From positions 1,668,773 through 1,732,772 of the forward strand of contig NC_049997.1 of assembly GCF_000003815.2 (NCBI RefSeq): a stretch of DNA of 64,000 nucleotides. The letters are read 5' to 3'. Shown here piece by piece: positions 38,025 to 51,000 of the stretch. Numbering within the stretch: position 1 is the first letter of the stretch; each line of letters begins with the position of its first letter. Both the position numbers and the translations under genes were made by a program. This DNA is from Branchiostoma floridae (Eukaryota; Chordata; Leptocardii; Amphioxiformes; Branchiostomatidae). The notes below the pieces were generated by a model that was given only the letters and a program-made list of their open reading frames with translations, ran no database searches and had not been told where the DNA came from.

Positions 38025-39094
38025 CTATGTTAGAGAAGCCCTGCGAGATTTATCAGCCTTCGGCGATCCTTCGTCCTTCATGTCATCTGTACTTTTCATA
38101 CTTGTTATGTCTTCATCGTCATCTTCCCTTTTCAAAAACTCCGGAGCCCTTTCGATGGAAGCTTTCAACATCCACCTCCTAAAGGCCCTCTGGACGGCCA
38201 TAGCAGCGAGCTCTTCGCGCCTTCTCGCCATGGTGGAGCTGATCACCTCATAGTCCTCGGGTCTTTCCGGATCAGCTAACGCCTCAGCCAGCTCTTCTTC
38301 CGTCTTCTCTTGGTGAAGCGTGTCCATCACCTTATCCGTCAGTTTTGTCAAAAGGTCTCTACAATATACCCTATCCTCCGTGCATATTGGCAGGTCCAGG
38401 TAGACTATAGTGACTTTATTTGGTTTGGGCACTCTAAGAGGGGCGTCAAGTTCATGTAGAAATTTCGACACCTGGTCCAAATGGATGTATTTGGTAGCGT
38501 GCGGGTCGTAGCGCTCCCAAAGTGAATAGTACATGTCAACGTCATCTTCCGTGACGCCTCCTTCATCGGCTTCTGCCACGGCGTTACTGAAGTTGTCCAG
38601 AATAACAGCAATGTACATGTTGGACATAACAAGGAAGTTCAGGACTAAATAAGACAAGAAGAAGAAGATGGCCAGGGAACTGTTCCCACAGTTTCCGTTT
38701 GGATAATCCTCGGAAGGCTCCGGGTCACAGTCGGGCGGCTCCACCATAACACCGGCAAGAAGACCGTCCCAGCCGGCAGAGGTGCAGACTTCAAACAGCG
38801 ATATGATGCTGTTACCGAACGTTTCAAAGTTGGTGATCTCAGTCAAGCCTTTATTACGAATCACATCCATGAAGGAAATCATTCCGAAAATGGCATAAAT
38901 GAACATGACGAGGAAGAGCAGCAGTCCTATGTTAAACAGAGCCGGTGCAGATATGGCTAAAGAAAATATCAGAGTACGGATGCCTTTGGCTCCTTTAATG
39001 AGCCGAAGGATTCGGCCAATCCTTGCCACACGGATGACCCTTAGTAATGTAGGGGAGACGAAATATTTTTCGATGATGTCCTCCAACAGAATTC
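38025..39094 (-). CDS. SCN-like: Nav B last exon: domain IV S4-S6 and C-terminus
   Basis: Two bases, 355 codons and the stop TAG. S4 is [19 protein letters not shown]5 is [19 protein letters not shown], the filter is [10 protein letters not shown] with the domain IV alanine, and S6 is [18 protein letters not shown]. The cytoplasmic tail has an acidic EF-hand-like region ([20 protein letters not shown]), [17 protein letters not shown], a degenerate IQ helix ([15 protein letters not shown]) and a Lys/Asp/Ser-rich end. One large terminal coding exon is the usual SCN arrangement. The 3' UTR and poly(A) site lie left of 38025 and are not clear; a reverse-strand AATAAA occurs near 36710-36715, but it may be unrelated. 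Confidence 0.97.
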
Positions 39095-42000
39095 CTGTAG
39101 TGGTAAAGCATAGACAGTTAAAATCACGCCTACATTGTCATTGACGGAATCTTTTTCGCTTTTAGTACTTTATAACGTTGACTATCAAAACCTTTCATCG
39201 TCAAAATGGACTACGATACATGAGAAAACAAAAAAAAAATGGCTGGCAAATAAAACAGAACTTCAGTTTTTCAAGTCCACATAGAGTCACCTAGACATGC
39301 TTTTGACCCAACGAATGCCACGTGCTCTGCCCGGATACTATGTTTATGTACATTTCATCGTTAATCTGTTGTAAAATGCGCTGCAACAAGTGATCAAGTA
39401 CATACCTAATATGGACATAACGACGACAACGCAGTCAAAGATGTTCCAGCCTTGGCTGAAGTATTTAAAGCCAAAGGCAGTCATCTTCCATACCATCTCC
39501 CATGTGAAGATGCCGATAAACACGATGTTGACCAAGGCCAGGTTGTCGGTGAACTCTTGCGTCTGGCCATAGTGTTCGATCATCATGGACACCATGTTCA
39601 GGCCGATGATAATCATGATAAAGATCTCGAATATCTGATGCATGGCTACATCGTAGAAAAATGCCTGGACTTTATTCTGCAAAAGACAGATATGTACCAT
39701 ATACATTTTATGATCAAACAGAGATCTAATTCCCACAAGTGGCAAGTCATTACACCATGTGCAGACAGGCGTTACCAGTGTTAGGGTATTTGGTGCAAAG
39801 ACGGATTGACGCCTTTGCGAGAAATACAAAACAGAAACATTCTCTGGTTAAAACAGGTCTGCTGATTTTAGAGCAGGCCTAAGCTACAAAATTCTATTGG
39901 GTTCAACGCTAAATGTTGAGTGACATTGGCTTCCTACCGCAGGCCTCGGGATTCCCTTGGTTGGGGACTTGGAACCCAGTTTTTTCATGGCAGCGTAGTA
40001 CTTCTTCTGATCCTCAGTCATAAACAAGTCAATAGAGGATCCTTCTCCACCTTAAAAGAGTCGAAAGAAGCACAATAAGCAGCAAATCAGCACTAGTTGA
40101 TTTTGATCGTGGTTTGTTTGCTACCACAATCATTTCATATGCTTAGGATGGACTGACTGAGAAGGTAAGAGCAAAAATCCTAAAATATGCATCAAGTTTG
40201 ATTTTTGTCTGAAGCAGGAACTCTTCCGTTGAGTGTTATTTGTAGGACGAAAACACAGTATACCTCTCCCAAATTCTTAACGTAAATAGAAGCTGTGATG
40301 ATGGTTTTCTATATATAATAAATCTCTTGGTCAGCGCGAGTATCGGATCCCGAAAAAGTGGGCAGAAACTGATATTTTAATAGAATTTCCTAGGCATGAA
40401 TGACAATTGAGGACACGATGCACGCAGCGTCGAAATTTGTATGATTTCCTCTTTATGATATTCATCGCTATATAATTTAAATACGCTTTGGTAGCAAATC
40501 TCTCCTTCACGCTGAGTCTGGTGTTCATGACGTGAAGCATAATGCACCTAATTCCCTAGATTTGTATCATCATCAGGCATTGTCAATAGATAGACTTAGA
40601 TCCATGCTGTTGACTAGGAAAACAAGTGAAATAGTAGTAAAACATGTAACATTATACACACACGCACGTCCTCACATTCGTATATAAATTCCTAATTGTA
40701 GGTTATAACAATGAACGATGAATCATTCTACATCTCTGTCGATTTGATTCAATTTAGACGCTGCCTTTCTTTGGCAGGAACCAGTTACAGAACTGGCAGG
40801 AGATCTGTATGCCAGGAGCAAGCGGAGATGAGTGAGTGAGTGAGTGAGTGAGTGAGTTTCTTTGGCTCTTTGAATGTTAATTTTTTTCTGTCTCAAACAC
40901 TTGTTTGTATCAATTTTCAGTTTGACGGCTTTTTGTCCGAATTACCAACAGCTAAGATACGGAAACGTTTTAACTGATAAATTCTCATAACTCGAAATGG
41001 TGAATTTTCTCGTCCGTCATTTTATACGTGCACTTTTATCAAAGTCTTTGCCCGCCAAAATTTCGAGTATAAGATCTACGGGAGATTAGCATACAACAGC
41101 ATATTTGTTCCTTTGACCCTAAATGTGGCATGATAGAATACCGAATACCTAAATACACTTTCGTTTTCAATGTTCAACATATCACCGCCCAAAGAGAGCG
41201 ACCTTACCAACAAAGAAGTGTGTATAACTGTTCAGTTCCAAACAGACCAAGTTACAAATCAGGTTTAGATTCAAGCTTCACAGCAGATTTTAGCTAGTCC
41301 CCCTGAAGAGGCTTGAGGTAGGGGATGTGCTGGTTCGTGATGAGTTTGCAGCGTCACTACTTCTTTCATATGACGGCAGCGGCGCCTAAACTATATAGAA
41401 ATAGGAAATCCTATACAATAGTGCGCAACGGAAAATATAATGCACATAATGTAAATTTTATGAGAGAAAGTTTGCGAAGACTGAGAATATTGGACAGATG
41501 TTGTCTACACAAGTAGTTTTGACTAGACATACAAGGCGCATGCGATGCGTTACACAATATAAAATGAAAGTCACGTGACCAGTGTTAGAAAGCTACTTAC
41601 CTAAATTGGCAGAAAAAGATAGAAATGTTGAAAACAGTGTGATATTGATGTATGATTACGTATATGGTTATGGGGTGATAAATATTTTGTTTTAGACTGA
41701 CTCAATCTAACGTTACGATCTGTCACAAAACCTATGAAAGAAATTTAACACAAGGGCCTGTAGGAGCGTACTGTTTCTGTCTGGTTTTAGATGCTCAATT
41801 GTCTGTCTGACAATGTTCAATGTGAAACGCTAACCGTGCCAAAATAAAATCAAAAGAGTTTAAAAAGTACCAACCTCTTGCCACTTTATCCCAGAGAAGG
41901 ATTGGGAGACACATCCATTGTTATTAGCATATCTTTTGAGATAGAAATTGATTCTATTCCTATAGTTATATGGGAATACGCAAAAAAAATGTAAATTTGA

Positions 42001-45000
42001 TGTTAGGGATCTATTATAATCTTAGATTGTGTTAAATCTAGTATAGAATAGTTATTTCTTATATTACCAACATAAGGATATTAACTAGCTGTTAATTGTT
42101 CGAAGTGTACTGTGTATCGTACCGGATGGATTTCCATTGATTATACATTCTTACAGTGATGCAAATGATTACAAAGCTACGGTTACTTGCAATTTGTGTG
42201 AAGCGATGGGCATCCCATCCTTTACGTATGTATATGTATTAATCTGATATACCGTGTGCAGAAACAATTGGTCATTCGCGTACTTATATGACATATACAA
42301 GTGTGATACATATTGCATATATTACTGTGACGCCTAGCTGACGTAACGGCATTATCAGAGTCTCCTTCTGTGTTTACATAGAAACGTACAATCTGTAGGT
42401 TTACAGGAACTTACACCAACCTTTCTCAACCTCGTGCCAGAGAGAGATGGAAATGCAAACGTTACATATATTATTATGTATAACCCTGAGTTAAGTCAAT
42501 GCCGAATGTGTTCACATGTAGGCGTTAGAAAGTGTTTGGTTCTGGATTTTGTACATTGCTCTTCCTTCATGCAGAGATCTTCAGCGTGCTGGTGAAGAGT
42601 GACGTATGTTGGGATGAGATGCAAAAATTACACTACAAAACTCTGGGCCAAAGGCCGACAGACAGACGCTGTAACTACATAACAACAAGAACACACAAAT
42701 CTATGGTCACAACTATATTCAGCTTTCCAGCACATGCAGATTGAAAGGAAACTCCAAATATACTTATCTTTTTCTTCTGTGCGTTGAAATTTTCAATGAT
42801 GACACCAATGAAGAGGTTGAGAGTGAAGAAGGAACCAAAGATGATGAAGAGGACGAAGTACAGGTACATGAAGAGATTTATCTCATATTCGGGTTGCAAG
42901 CCCACCTAGATAGAGACAACGGATGTTGGTGAGCTTTGGGAAAATGAAGCCGTCATTACAATTCTTCAAAATATTTCAGTCAATTAAACGAACCATAACT
43001 TTCATATACCTAGAATATTTTTTTATTTTGATAATGTGTTATACCTCGGATAAATTATATTTTGACAACGTGTTTGCACTCATTGGGCTTGTATAGCGTT
43101 ATGGGCAAATATGACAAATCAAAGTTTACGAGCAAAGTTGGGAAAAAGAGACCAATCAGACGAATCCAACTGCACTCTCAAAGCTTCTCAAAGTCACTCA
43201 CATTGATATGGTCAAAGCTGATAGGATTTAGTCCTGCTTTTAAATGTGTGATGTTAATGAACGCTGTATTCACACATTTGATCTTTCTTCGCGTTTTTGT
43301 AATATCTCATCATCGACCATGATTGATAAATATCACTATTCCACGAAATCAGCAATATCTTATACAAAAATAATCATCCTTTCAAACAAACAAAATTTGA
43401 AAGATCCCGAAGGTTCACATGGGGACGACAATACAAGTGATTATTTTTGCATACCACGTGAAAGATTATATATTAGGTTATTGTTCACAGCTGTAGAAGA
43501 GCATTATGTTGGAAAATAACGTTTCTGGAATGCCATGTGCACCTTTGACGTGCTTAGCGCATAACTCTCCTCAGACTGAATCCTTACCTACAAATTGAAG
43601 GTAAACATTATCATTGATCTAGTCGTGAACAGATAGAGAAATTTAGGTAGCCTGATGGAGAGATTATCTATCACTTTTTATGGTCAACTTAGGATTTATG
43701 TGAGGCTATATGAAACAGGAAAGGCTATCTGCGACTTTGGAGCACAAAAAAATTGTGACCTCGTGATGAAATAGAAACTACTCACATCCTTTTGAGGAGG
43801 TCCATGCCCAGACGAGTCGGAACGGTGCCCAGGCACATTCGCGGGAAAGAAAAATAAATGGACATAAAGCAATCATCGACAAGGCAGCATCATGATAACC
43901 CTTAGATATGACTTTGCCTGAATGATATCAAACATGTTATTATTGAAGTTTTTAACTGTCATTCATTATCAACACAAGAATTGTCTCGAATTTGCGGTCG
44001 CTCATCCGTCGACTTTGGTCAGGAGTGGTGATTCAAGTACTTTGAGTACGTGACCTAGGGACACGTGACTCAAGTAAAGAATCACCACATCTTTTCCTGA
44101 CTCTCCCATCCCCACCTCAAGTATTTTTCCAATTGTATGAAAAGAAAATATTCAATTTTATTTGCAACAACGATCCGGAAAGAGTACAACGAAAAGTTCT
44201 GTACAATACCTATCAATGTGGTGGATTGAAACTTATCAATTTATATGCATTTAATGCTAGTATGAAGGCTTCTTGGATTCCAAAACTTTATTGTAATAGA
44301 GATTGGTTCTGTGCTAAGTTACTATCAAATACACATGTTATATTTTGTAAAGGGTTATTCCCATTTATGCAACTAGGCAATGATGACAGGACAATTAACA
44401 GGATATTACAAGAGCAATTTCCAAATACTAGCCTATTTTTTCGAGATGCCATCTCAGCATGGTTAGCCTTCCAACATTATCCTCCGGATTTCGATTCGAA
44501 TTCTTGGCAACAGCAAATGTTATGGTGCAATTCAATTTTTCAAATTGAAAGGAAACCAATTCTATGCCAGAACTTTGTTGAGAGCGGCATCATATTTGTT
44601 GAAGACTTGCTAGACACAAATGAGATACCCATGTCATATCACATATTAATTAAGAAGTATGGGAAGCTCTGCTCTGAATTTACATACAATGGGTTGCTTT
44701 CTGTATTAGCGAGAGTGTGTCCGAGACAAAGTAGTAATAATTTCAATCACTTGCAAGTGTGCAGACCGCTCTTAAAAAACTATGAATGGTGTAAAGGAAA
44801 AAAGATCAATAAGAAAATGTATGACTTCTTTATGGAAAGCAAAAGCCTTAAGATAAATCCAGAAAACACCATGTCTTACTGGGAAGATGATTTTAACATT
44901 GCTCTCCCATGGAGACAAATATTTCAGTTACCCTACAAACTTACAATAGATTCCGCCAGCAGGATCTTCCAATTTAAACTCTTGCATAAGTTTCTAGCTA

Positions 45001-48000
45001 CAAACAGAATGCTGTATATTTGAACATCAAAAGCAGTTCGAAATGTTCTCTGTGCGGGGAGGATGACGAAACAGCGAAACATTTATTTTGGAATTGTCAC
45101 ATTGTATTTTTATTTCGGAAAAAGGTTCAAATTTGGTATAATTCCATAACAGGAACTACCTAGATATAAACAACCCATTGAATGTATTACTAGGCGATTT
45201 ATCAAGTGAAACACCAGTAATTGCTAATGTTATAATTCTATTGGGCAAAATATATATCTATAAAAACCGGGAGACATCGAATCTATCCATCCACATGTTT
45301 ATTGCCTTCGTTAAATATGTACATAAAATGGAAAAAAATATCGCAACAGCTAAAAACAAAATAAGTAAACATAACAGAAAGTGGGAACCCTTATACCTGT
45401 TTCTGTAAAATCCCTACCACAAGTACTTACCTGTCAGTGTATGTGCACTTGTATGTTCTTGTTTAAGTTTTCTTGTATTGTATGTTTTTTGTTTTGTTTA
45501 TCTGAATAAAGTTTGAAAAAAAAAGAATCACCACTCCTGACGAAAGTCGACGGATGAGCGACCGAAAATTCGAGGTGAGAAAATCCTTGTCCTTGTGTTG
45601 AATGGCAGTTAAAAACTTCAATATGGATTATACCAACACAGATGAGCTTCCATGCAAACATGGTATTGATGGTTGTGATTAAGATGTTTCTAATAGTTTC
45701 CCCTTGGCTAGTAAAGCACACATCTGCATTCAGACACATATCATGAATCAGTACCTCTTCTAGAGCATTCAAACCCATGCAATTCTAGCTTGGCTGCCGA
45801 CCACCTTCGCCAAGAAGATAAGGTTTTCTTTATAATGCTGCTATGAACCCAATGTATCATTCTGTACTCGCTATCATTCTGTACATTACTCTACTTCAGT
45901 TGTTATTGGATTTTCCATCCATGACAAAGTTAGTAACGATATAAATGATGTGACGGCCTTCTCAACTGACAAGTTGATTAAGTCGTGTGTTTTAAAAGGT
46001 GCTAGCGATTTATTCTTCAAACACGAAGTACTTGTATGCACCTACCGTACTGTCAATGGCGTCATACATAATGTCCATCCAGCCTTTAAAAGTTGCCTGG
46101 AATGGATGAAGAGTAGAAAAGATTGTACAAATCAAGCATAACTTAGGTTTCCTAACATGTCGCTGGTTATGAGACTACGGCTTTACATAGATTCCGTTCT
46201 TTTTCTGACGCTGTTGGAAAAATTGAAGTTGCTTAAATAAAATAAAAAATTCCTAGTTCACTATCAATGCGCTGTTTTGGTATGAATTTCTTACAGAAAA
46301 TGTTCGGTCGGCATGTTATCCTGAATTCTATTCTACCTACTAAAATAGTTATGACTTTTTCCAGTCTGTAAGGAATAATTAGCCTCCGTTGCAGGCTCCG
46401 AAGGGGGCTGGTTTTCATTGGTGTGTGTGTGTGTTGGGGGTGGGGGTGGGGTTGAGGTAGTTCGCGATTTTCAACGTTGGCTAAGTTCTCTTATGCCGGG
46501 AAAGAGAGTTTCGAAACGGGGTAAAACTCCCTTCCACGGTAAACTCCCTTCCTCGGCAAACTCCCTTTCCCGTAAGACTACCTAGCCAACGTCGAAAATC
46601 GCTAACCACCCCGCCCCCCCCCCCAATAAAAAACAGCCCCGTTTGGAGCCTGCATTGGAGGCTAAGGAATAATACCGTTAGCCAAATATCTTACCACTTG
46701 AAACAGTGAAAGATATGCCTGTCCAACGTGGTCAAAGTTGATCGGCGCGTTGATCCAGGACAGATTTTTCTGGCCACATTCAAACTCATCCCTGACGTAG
46801 CTGGCGTTCACCTTGTTCCCTTCATCATCAACGCATTTGTAGTATTTCCCTCCGAAGAGTTGTACTCCCATAATGGCAAATATGAGCCAGAAGATGAGGC
46901 ACACCAGTAGCACATTCCCGATGGAGGGGATGGCGCAAATCAAAGCGTTAACGACGACCTGTCATAGATGATAAAGAGGGTCCTGTTGTTGATCTCTTAT
47001 TCTATACTACTAAAATATAGTCGAATTCCGAATTACCAGAAAAGAAAAAATAGAAAGGCCGATATTTGCTTGAGAGCAAATATACTATATTTCACCCATG
47101 CCCCTCCCCATGCAACATTGGACTGTTCCATATCATTCCTGCGCAAAAATGAAATATTTTAACAGTAACTCTTCCCAAAAGTGAACTAGGCAGAAATGGA
47201 GGTCCCCTATGGAAGAATGTACTCTTCCACAGGAGCTCTTATGCATAATTCATTGGTTCTTAGAATGGCCAGCCTATTTTTTTTAAAGTGACAAAAGTCA
47301 CTACACCTTCCATTCAGAAAATTTTTATTCTGAAATTATGATTAAGCCATTCAACAATATCCAGTACAATAACTAGGTCGAAGTATCGTTAGAAGCTCCT
47401 TGTAATTGTGAGGAAAAGATAAGCATAAACTCACGAAAACAATAGTTCACCAATACAAATGACAAAAAGCAATAAAAACAAAACAATGGACTGAAGTATT
47501 GTAAACAGAATCTCACCCTCATTCCCTCTGCTCGAGATATAGCTCGTAAAGGTCGAAGTGCTCGAAGTGTTCGGAGGGATTTGAAGGCGGAGACGTTTTC
47601 CATGCCCATGATTTTGGCCACCAAACTAACCAGTGACACCTGGAAGGTAGAGACAAATGACGTGGTGAGAAGTGACAGCAGTTGGATCAGGAGAGACGTG
47701 GAGCCACTGTGACGTAATGCTTTAGTGAACCATAGGCTGATGTTGGGATAGTGTCACGTTTTGAAACAAAAGTTCGCAGGCAAAATCAATACACGATGTG
47801 CAGCACTGCCGTATGACTAATGGTGGTATCTCACTGCACTTGGGGTACTGGTGCGGCACTGCGGGGTTCGTCAACGCAGATGTACCTTCCCAGAACCTAG
47901 CTATAGAGGTATCCCTACGGAAATTCAAGGTTTTAGATGGCAACTCAACTGTGACGTCTGCCCTTGACGTCACGCGATTAAGTCCTATAATCAAGGTACA

Positions 48001-51000
48001 TGTACTTGTGGACAGTAGAGCATGGAAAACCGCTTTCATTCACTTACCATAACAATAATGAAGTCCAGCCAGCACCAGGCATTCGTGAAGTACTTCTTAT
48101 AGCCGTATCCAAGCCACTTGAATAACATTTCGATGAAGAAAATAAACGTAAAGTAAAGATCCGCATATTCAAGAATCTTCTTTAAGGTCGGGCGTTGGCG
48201 GATATGTCTATCCTCTATCGCCTGGAATGGAAGGAAAGAAAACACATTAGGTTGAAATGTTTACTTACGAAAAATTCAAAAAAAGGTTCCACATTTGCTA
48301 CCACAGAGCATTCTCCTGTTTCGAAAGGCTAACTACATATTTGTGATGGTATGGTGTGATAGAATTACAGTTTTTTTAAAGCCGTCTTCTTTGCTTGTTG
48401 CAAATAAAGCAAACTTTAGTGTAGAAAGGACAGTTCATCGGAACTTTGGTTACAATAATTTTACCCTAATATCATTTCGGAATTCTTGACACATATCTTA
48501 ACAAGTAGATAGGACTAGGATAATGAACAGAACTGTCTAACTAGAACATGCTTATTTCTATGTTTTTAGAGTAATATTTATCTTAACTTTCTACGTAACA
48601 TTATACAGCTATACGTAACACTCACTAGACAAGAGAAATGTTAAGGTTCTTCCATTAAGTAATAGAATGGCATGTCATTATTGTTTAATTATGTGGTGAT
48701 ACATTTGCCAGCAGTACGGTTGGTACAAAGGATCTGTACTGCTCACACAATAGCACAATATCCTCCTTACATTTTCACGGGAATCGCGTGGAAGAGCGGA
48801 GTTTTTTACGTTTCTTCCTATATCCAGTGGTAACGTAACTATAATAGTCAATAGGACGTGCTTTTGCCATTTTAGCAAAAAGTTCTATTTTGTGTTGCTG
48901 TACGGTTATTTGAAAACACTAAAGCTGAAGGTTGCTGTAGATGTACACAGTTGTTTACCAAAGAGATGAGATTTGGGCTAATTTAGCCAAATGTGTTTTT
49001 GGGCCTTTGCAGGTGAGATAGTGGTGATTACCACAGCTATGCTAACTGTGGGCACAAGTGTAAAATAAGAGAACGGACTCACCAGAGCCAAGCTACTGAA
49101 CATAATCATCGCTATGATGAAAGTCTCGAACCACTTGTGTTCAATAATCCAGTGCGCACGCGCCCGAATGGCGTTCCACGTGGGTCCCCATCCGGTTTCA
49201 TCGACATTCGCACAAAAAGCAATTTTTCTGTGGAAAAATTGCAACACTGGCGTCATTCAACATGTCTGAATTAAGTCACAAAACGTCACTTATAGGGCCT
49301 TCACACTGAAACCAAACTAGCAGGAATCAAGCAGAACCAGCTGGAATGAAGTTTTTTTTTGCAAAATTCGTCCCACATTAGGGCCATTCGGATGGGAATT
49401 CTAAATGGACCTTATATCCCCTTCACACGAGAAGGAATGAGCCAAAATGCCGTCAGAATGAAAATTATTTTCTATTCCTGGGAATTCGATGTGTATTATA
49501 GAAATTCTCACTGCATTCCATATATTCTTTCGGTCACATTCTGGCAGGATTCGAAGTGGCTTGCCGTTTGGGTTCTCCATCGAATGAGATAAGAATGTAT
49601 CGAATAATGTTGGAATGCCGTAGAATGCTGTCATACTGCATTCAAAATAGTTAGAATTCACTTAGAATACACTTTGCATGCCGTTCGATATTTCTCCACT
49701 TCAAATGCACCTCGAAAGTATTTGGCATGACAAAAACTTCCGGGTCAGGCAAAAGAACGGGCACAAGTATCTGGAAAGCAGTGAGAATTTCTTGAATACA
49801 CTACGAATTCCCAGGCATAGAAAAGAATGGCATTCCGGCTCATTCTTGCTCCCTTGTGAAGGGGCATTTACGGCTGTGCTCTAAAAAGTGCCTCAGTATA
49901 TGATTTGATCTATGATGATAATGGATATTGCATATGCAATATGATCATACGATAAAATCCGAATGAATAACAGACGTTTTTACGACAATCCCAATATTCC
50001 ACACGTACGTCTATCCAGCAATGATTATGGATTAGTCTGCAACTGGCATTCGGATTATTTACGACATTTACATATTTCCACGTATGGTCAAAATACTGCA
50101 GTATTGTAAGATATTGGAGCATACTTTGAAAATGAATGATCCTCACAACTTACACAGCGCTCTTATAACCTTGGCATGTTCATTAGACTTACTTGTAGCA
50201 ACCTTCACATAAACAATCGGGAGCGTTCTCCTCCAGATCTTCCCAGCACTTTGTAGGGGGCTCCTCTTCCTCCCCCTCTCCTCCCTTCCCCTCCCCAGTC
50301 AGAGTGGTCTCGGAGTGAGACTTAGTGCTCTCGGCTTCCAACGTCCCCTTTTCCTTCTCACTCAATGTCTCCAGACTCCCGGACGTCACACTCCCCGAGG
50401 ATAAGGAGTAGTTACTGCCTTTTTTCTCACCCATCTCATCATAGTTCAGCTTCTGCTCGGGAATAAAACATAGCTGAATTATCAATGTAAACTTCATGCA
50501 AAATACAATGTACCTAGTTCTTTCGCAAAGCTGACAACAAATTGTGCTAGTCCGTATTCTCTTTCTTGATGTCTAAGATCATGTATGGATTGGATCACAG
50601 GAGCCTTCATGCTGTTTACACTGACCTTCTGGGACGGGCTCATTCCCGTGATGTCCAGTTCGGAGTCAAAGCCGGCGATGGGAACCACGACGCCGTTGGA
50701 CGCGCTCCATTTGTCCGGATCCTCCAACTTACTGACCGAACCGTTCTGCATGATAACTGCTTGTCCGTCTATCAAAAAGTAAAAGAATAGGTTAGTAGGG
50801 TATACAGCTATACAAAAAAGAGTCACTGTGTCCACCATATTTAACTTCATAAATAATACTCCAATAGCCACAGTGTGTTTATCTATTCAAACATGGGCGG
50901 AAAATTGTGGATATAGTGAGCTGTCACACCCATACCAAGTAAGTCAAATCGGAGAAATCTAAATGTAAATTTCTCCTGACGAATTGCCAGTGTATCTGTA

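Noticed and set aside
38011-38253. Plus-strand frame over the Nav B C-terminus
   Set aside because: Antisense of the last Nav B exon.
40051-42768. AT-AG pairing (ATAAGT donor with the TTTTAAG acceptor)
   Set aside because: The join is out of frame and reaches a stop in the linker.
45537-45567. Active hammerhead in the foldback arm
   Set aside because: CTGACGA and GAAAA are present but no convincing stem III or cleavage triplet follows.
50494-50625. Extension of the II-III linker exon to a GTACAT donor at 50513
   Set aside because: It leaves phase 1, which makes the next exon hit a stop; GTCAGT at 50625 gives the correct phase 0.
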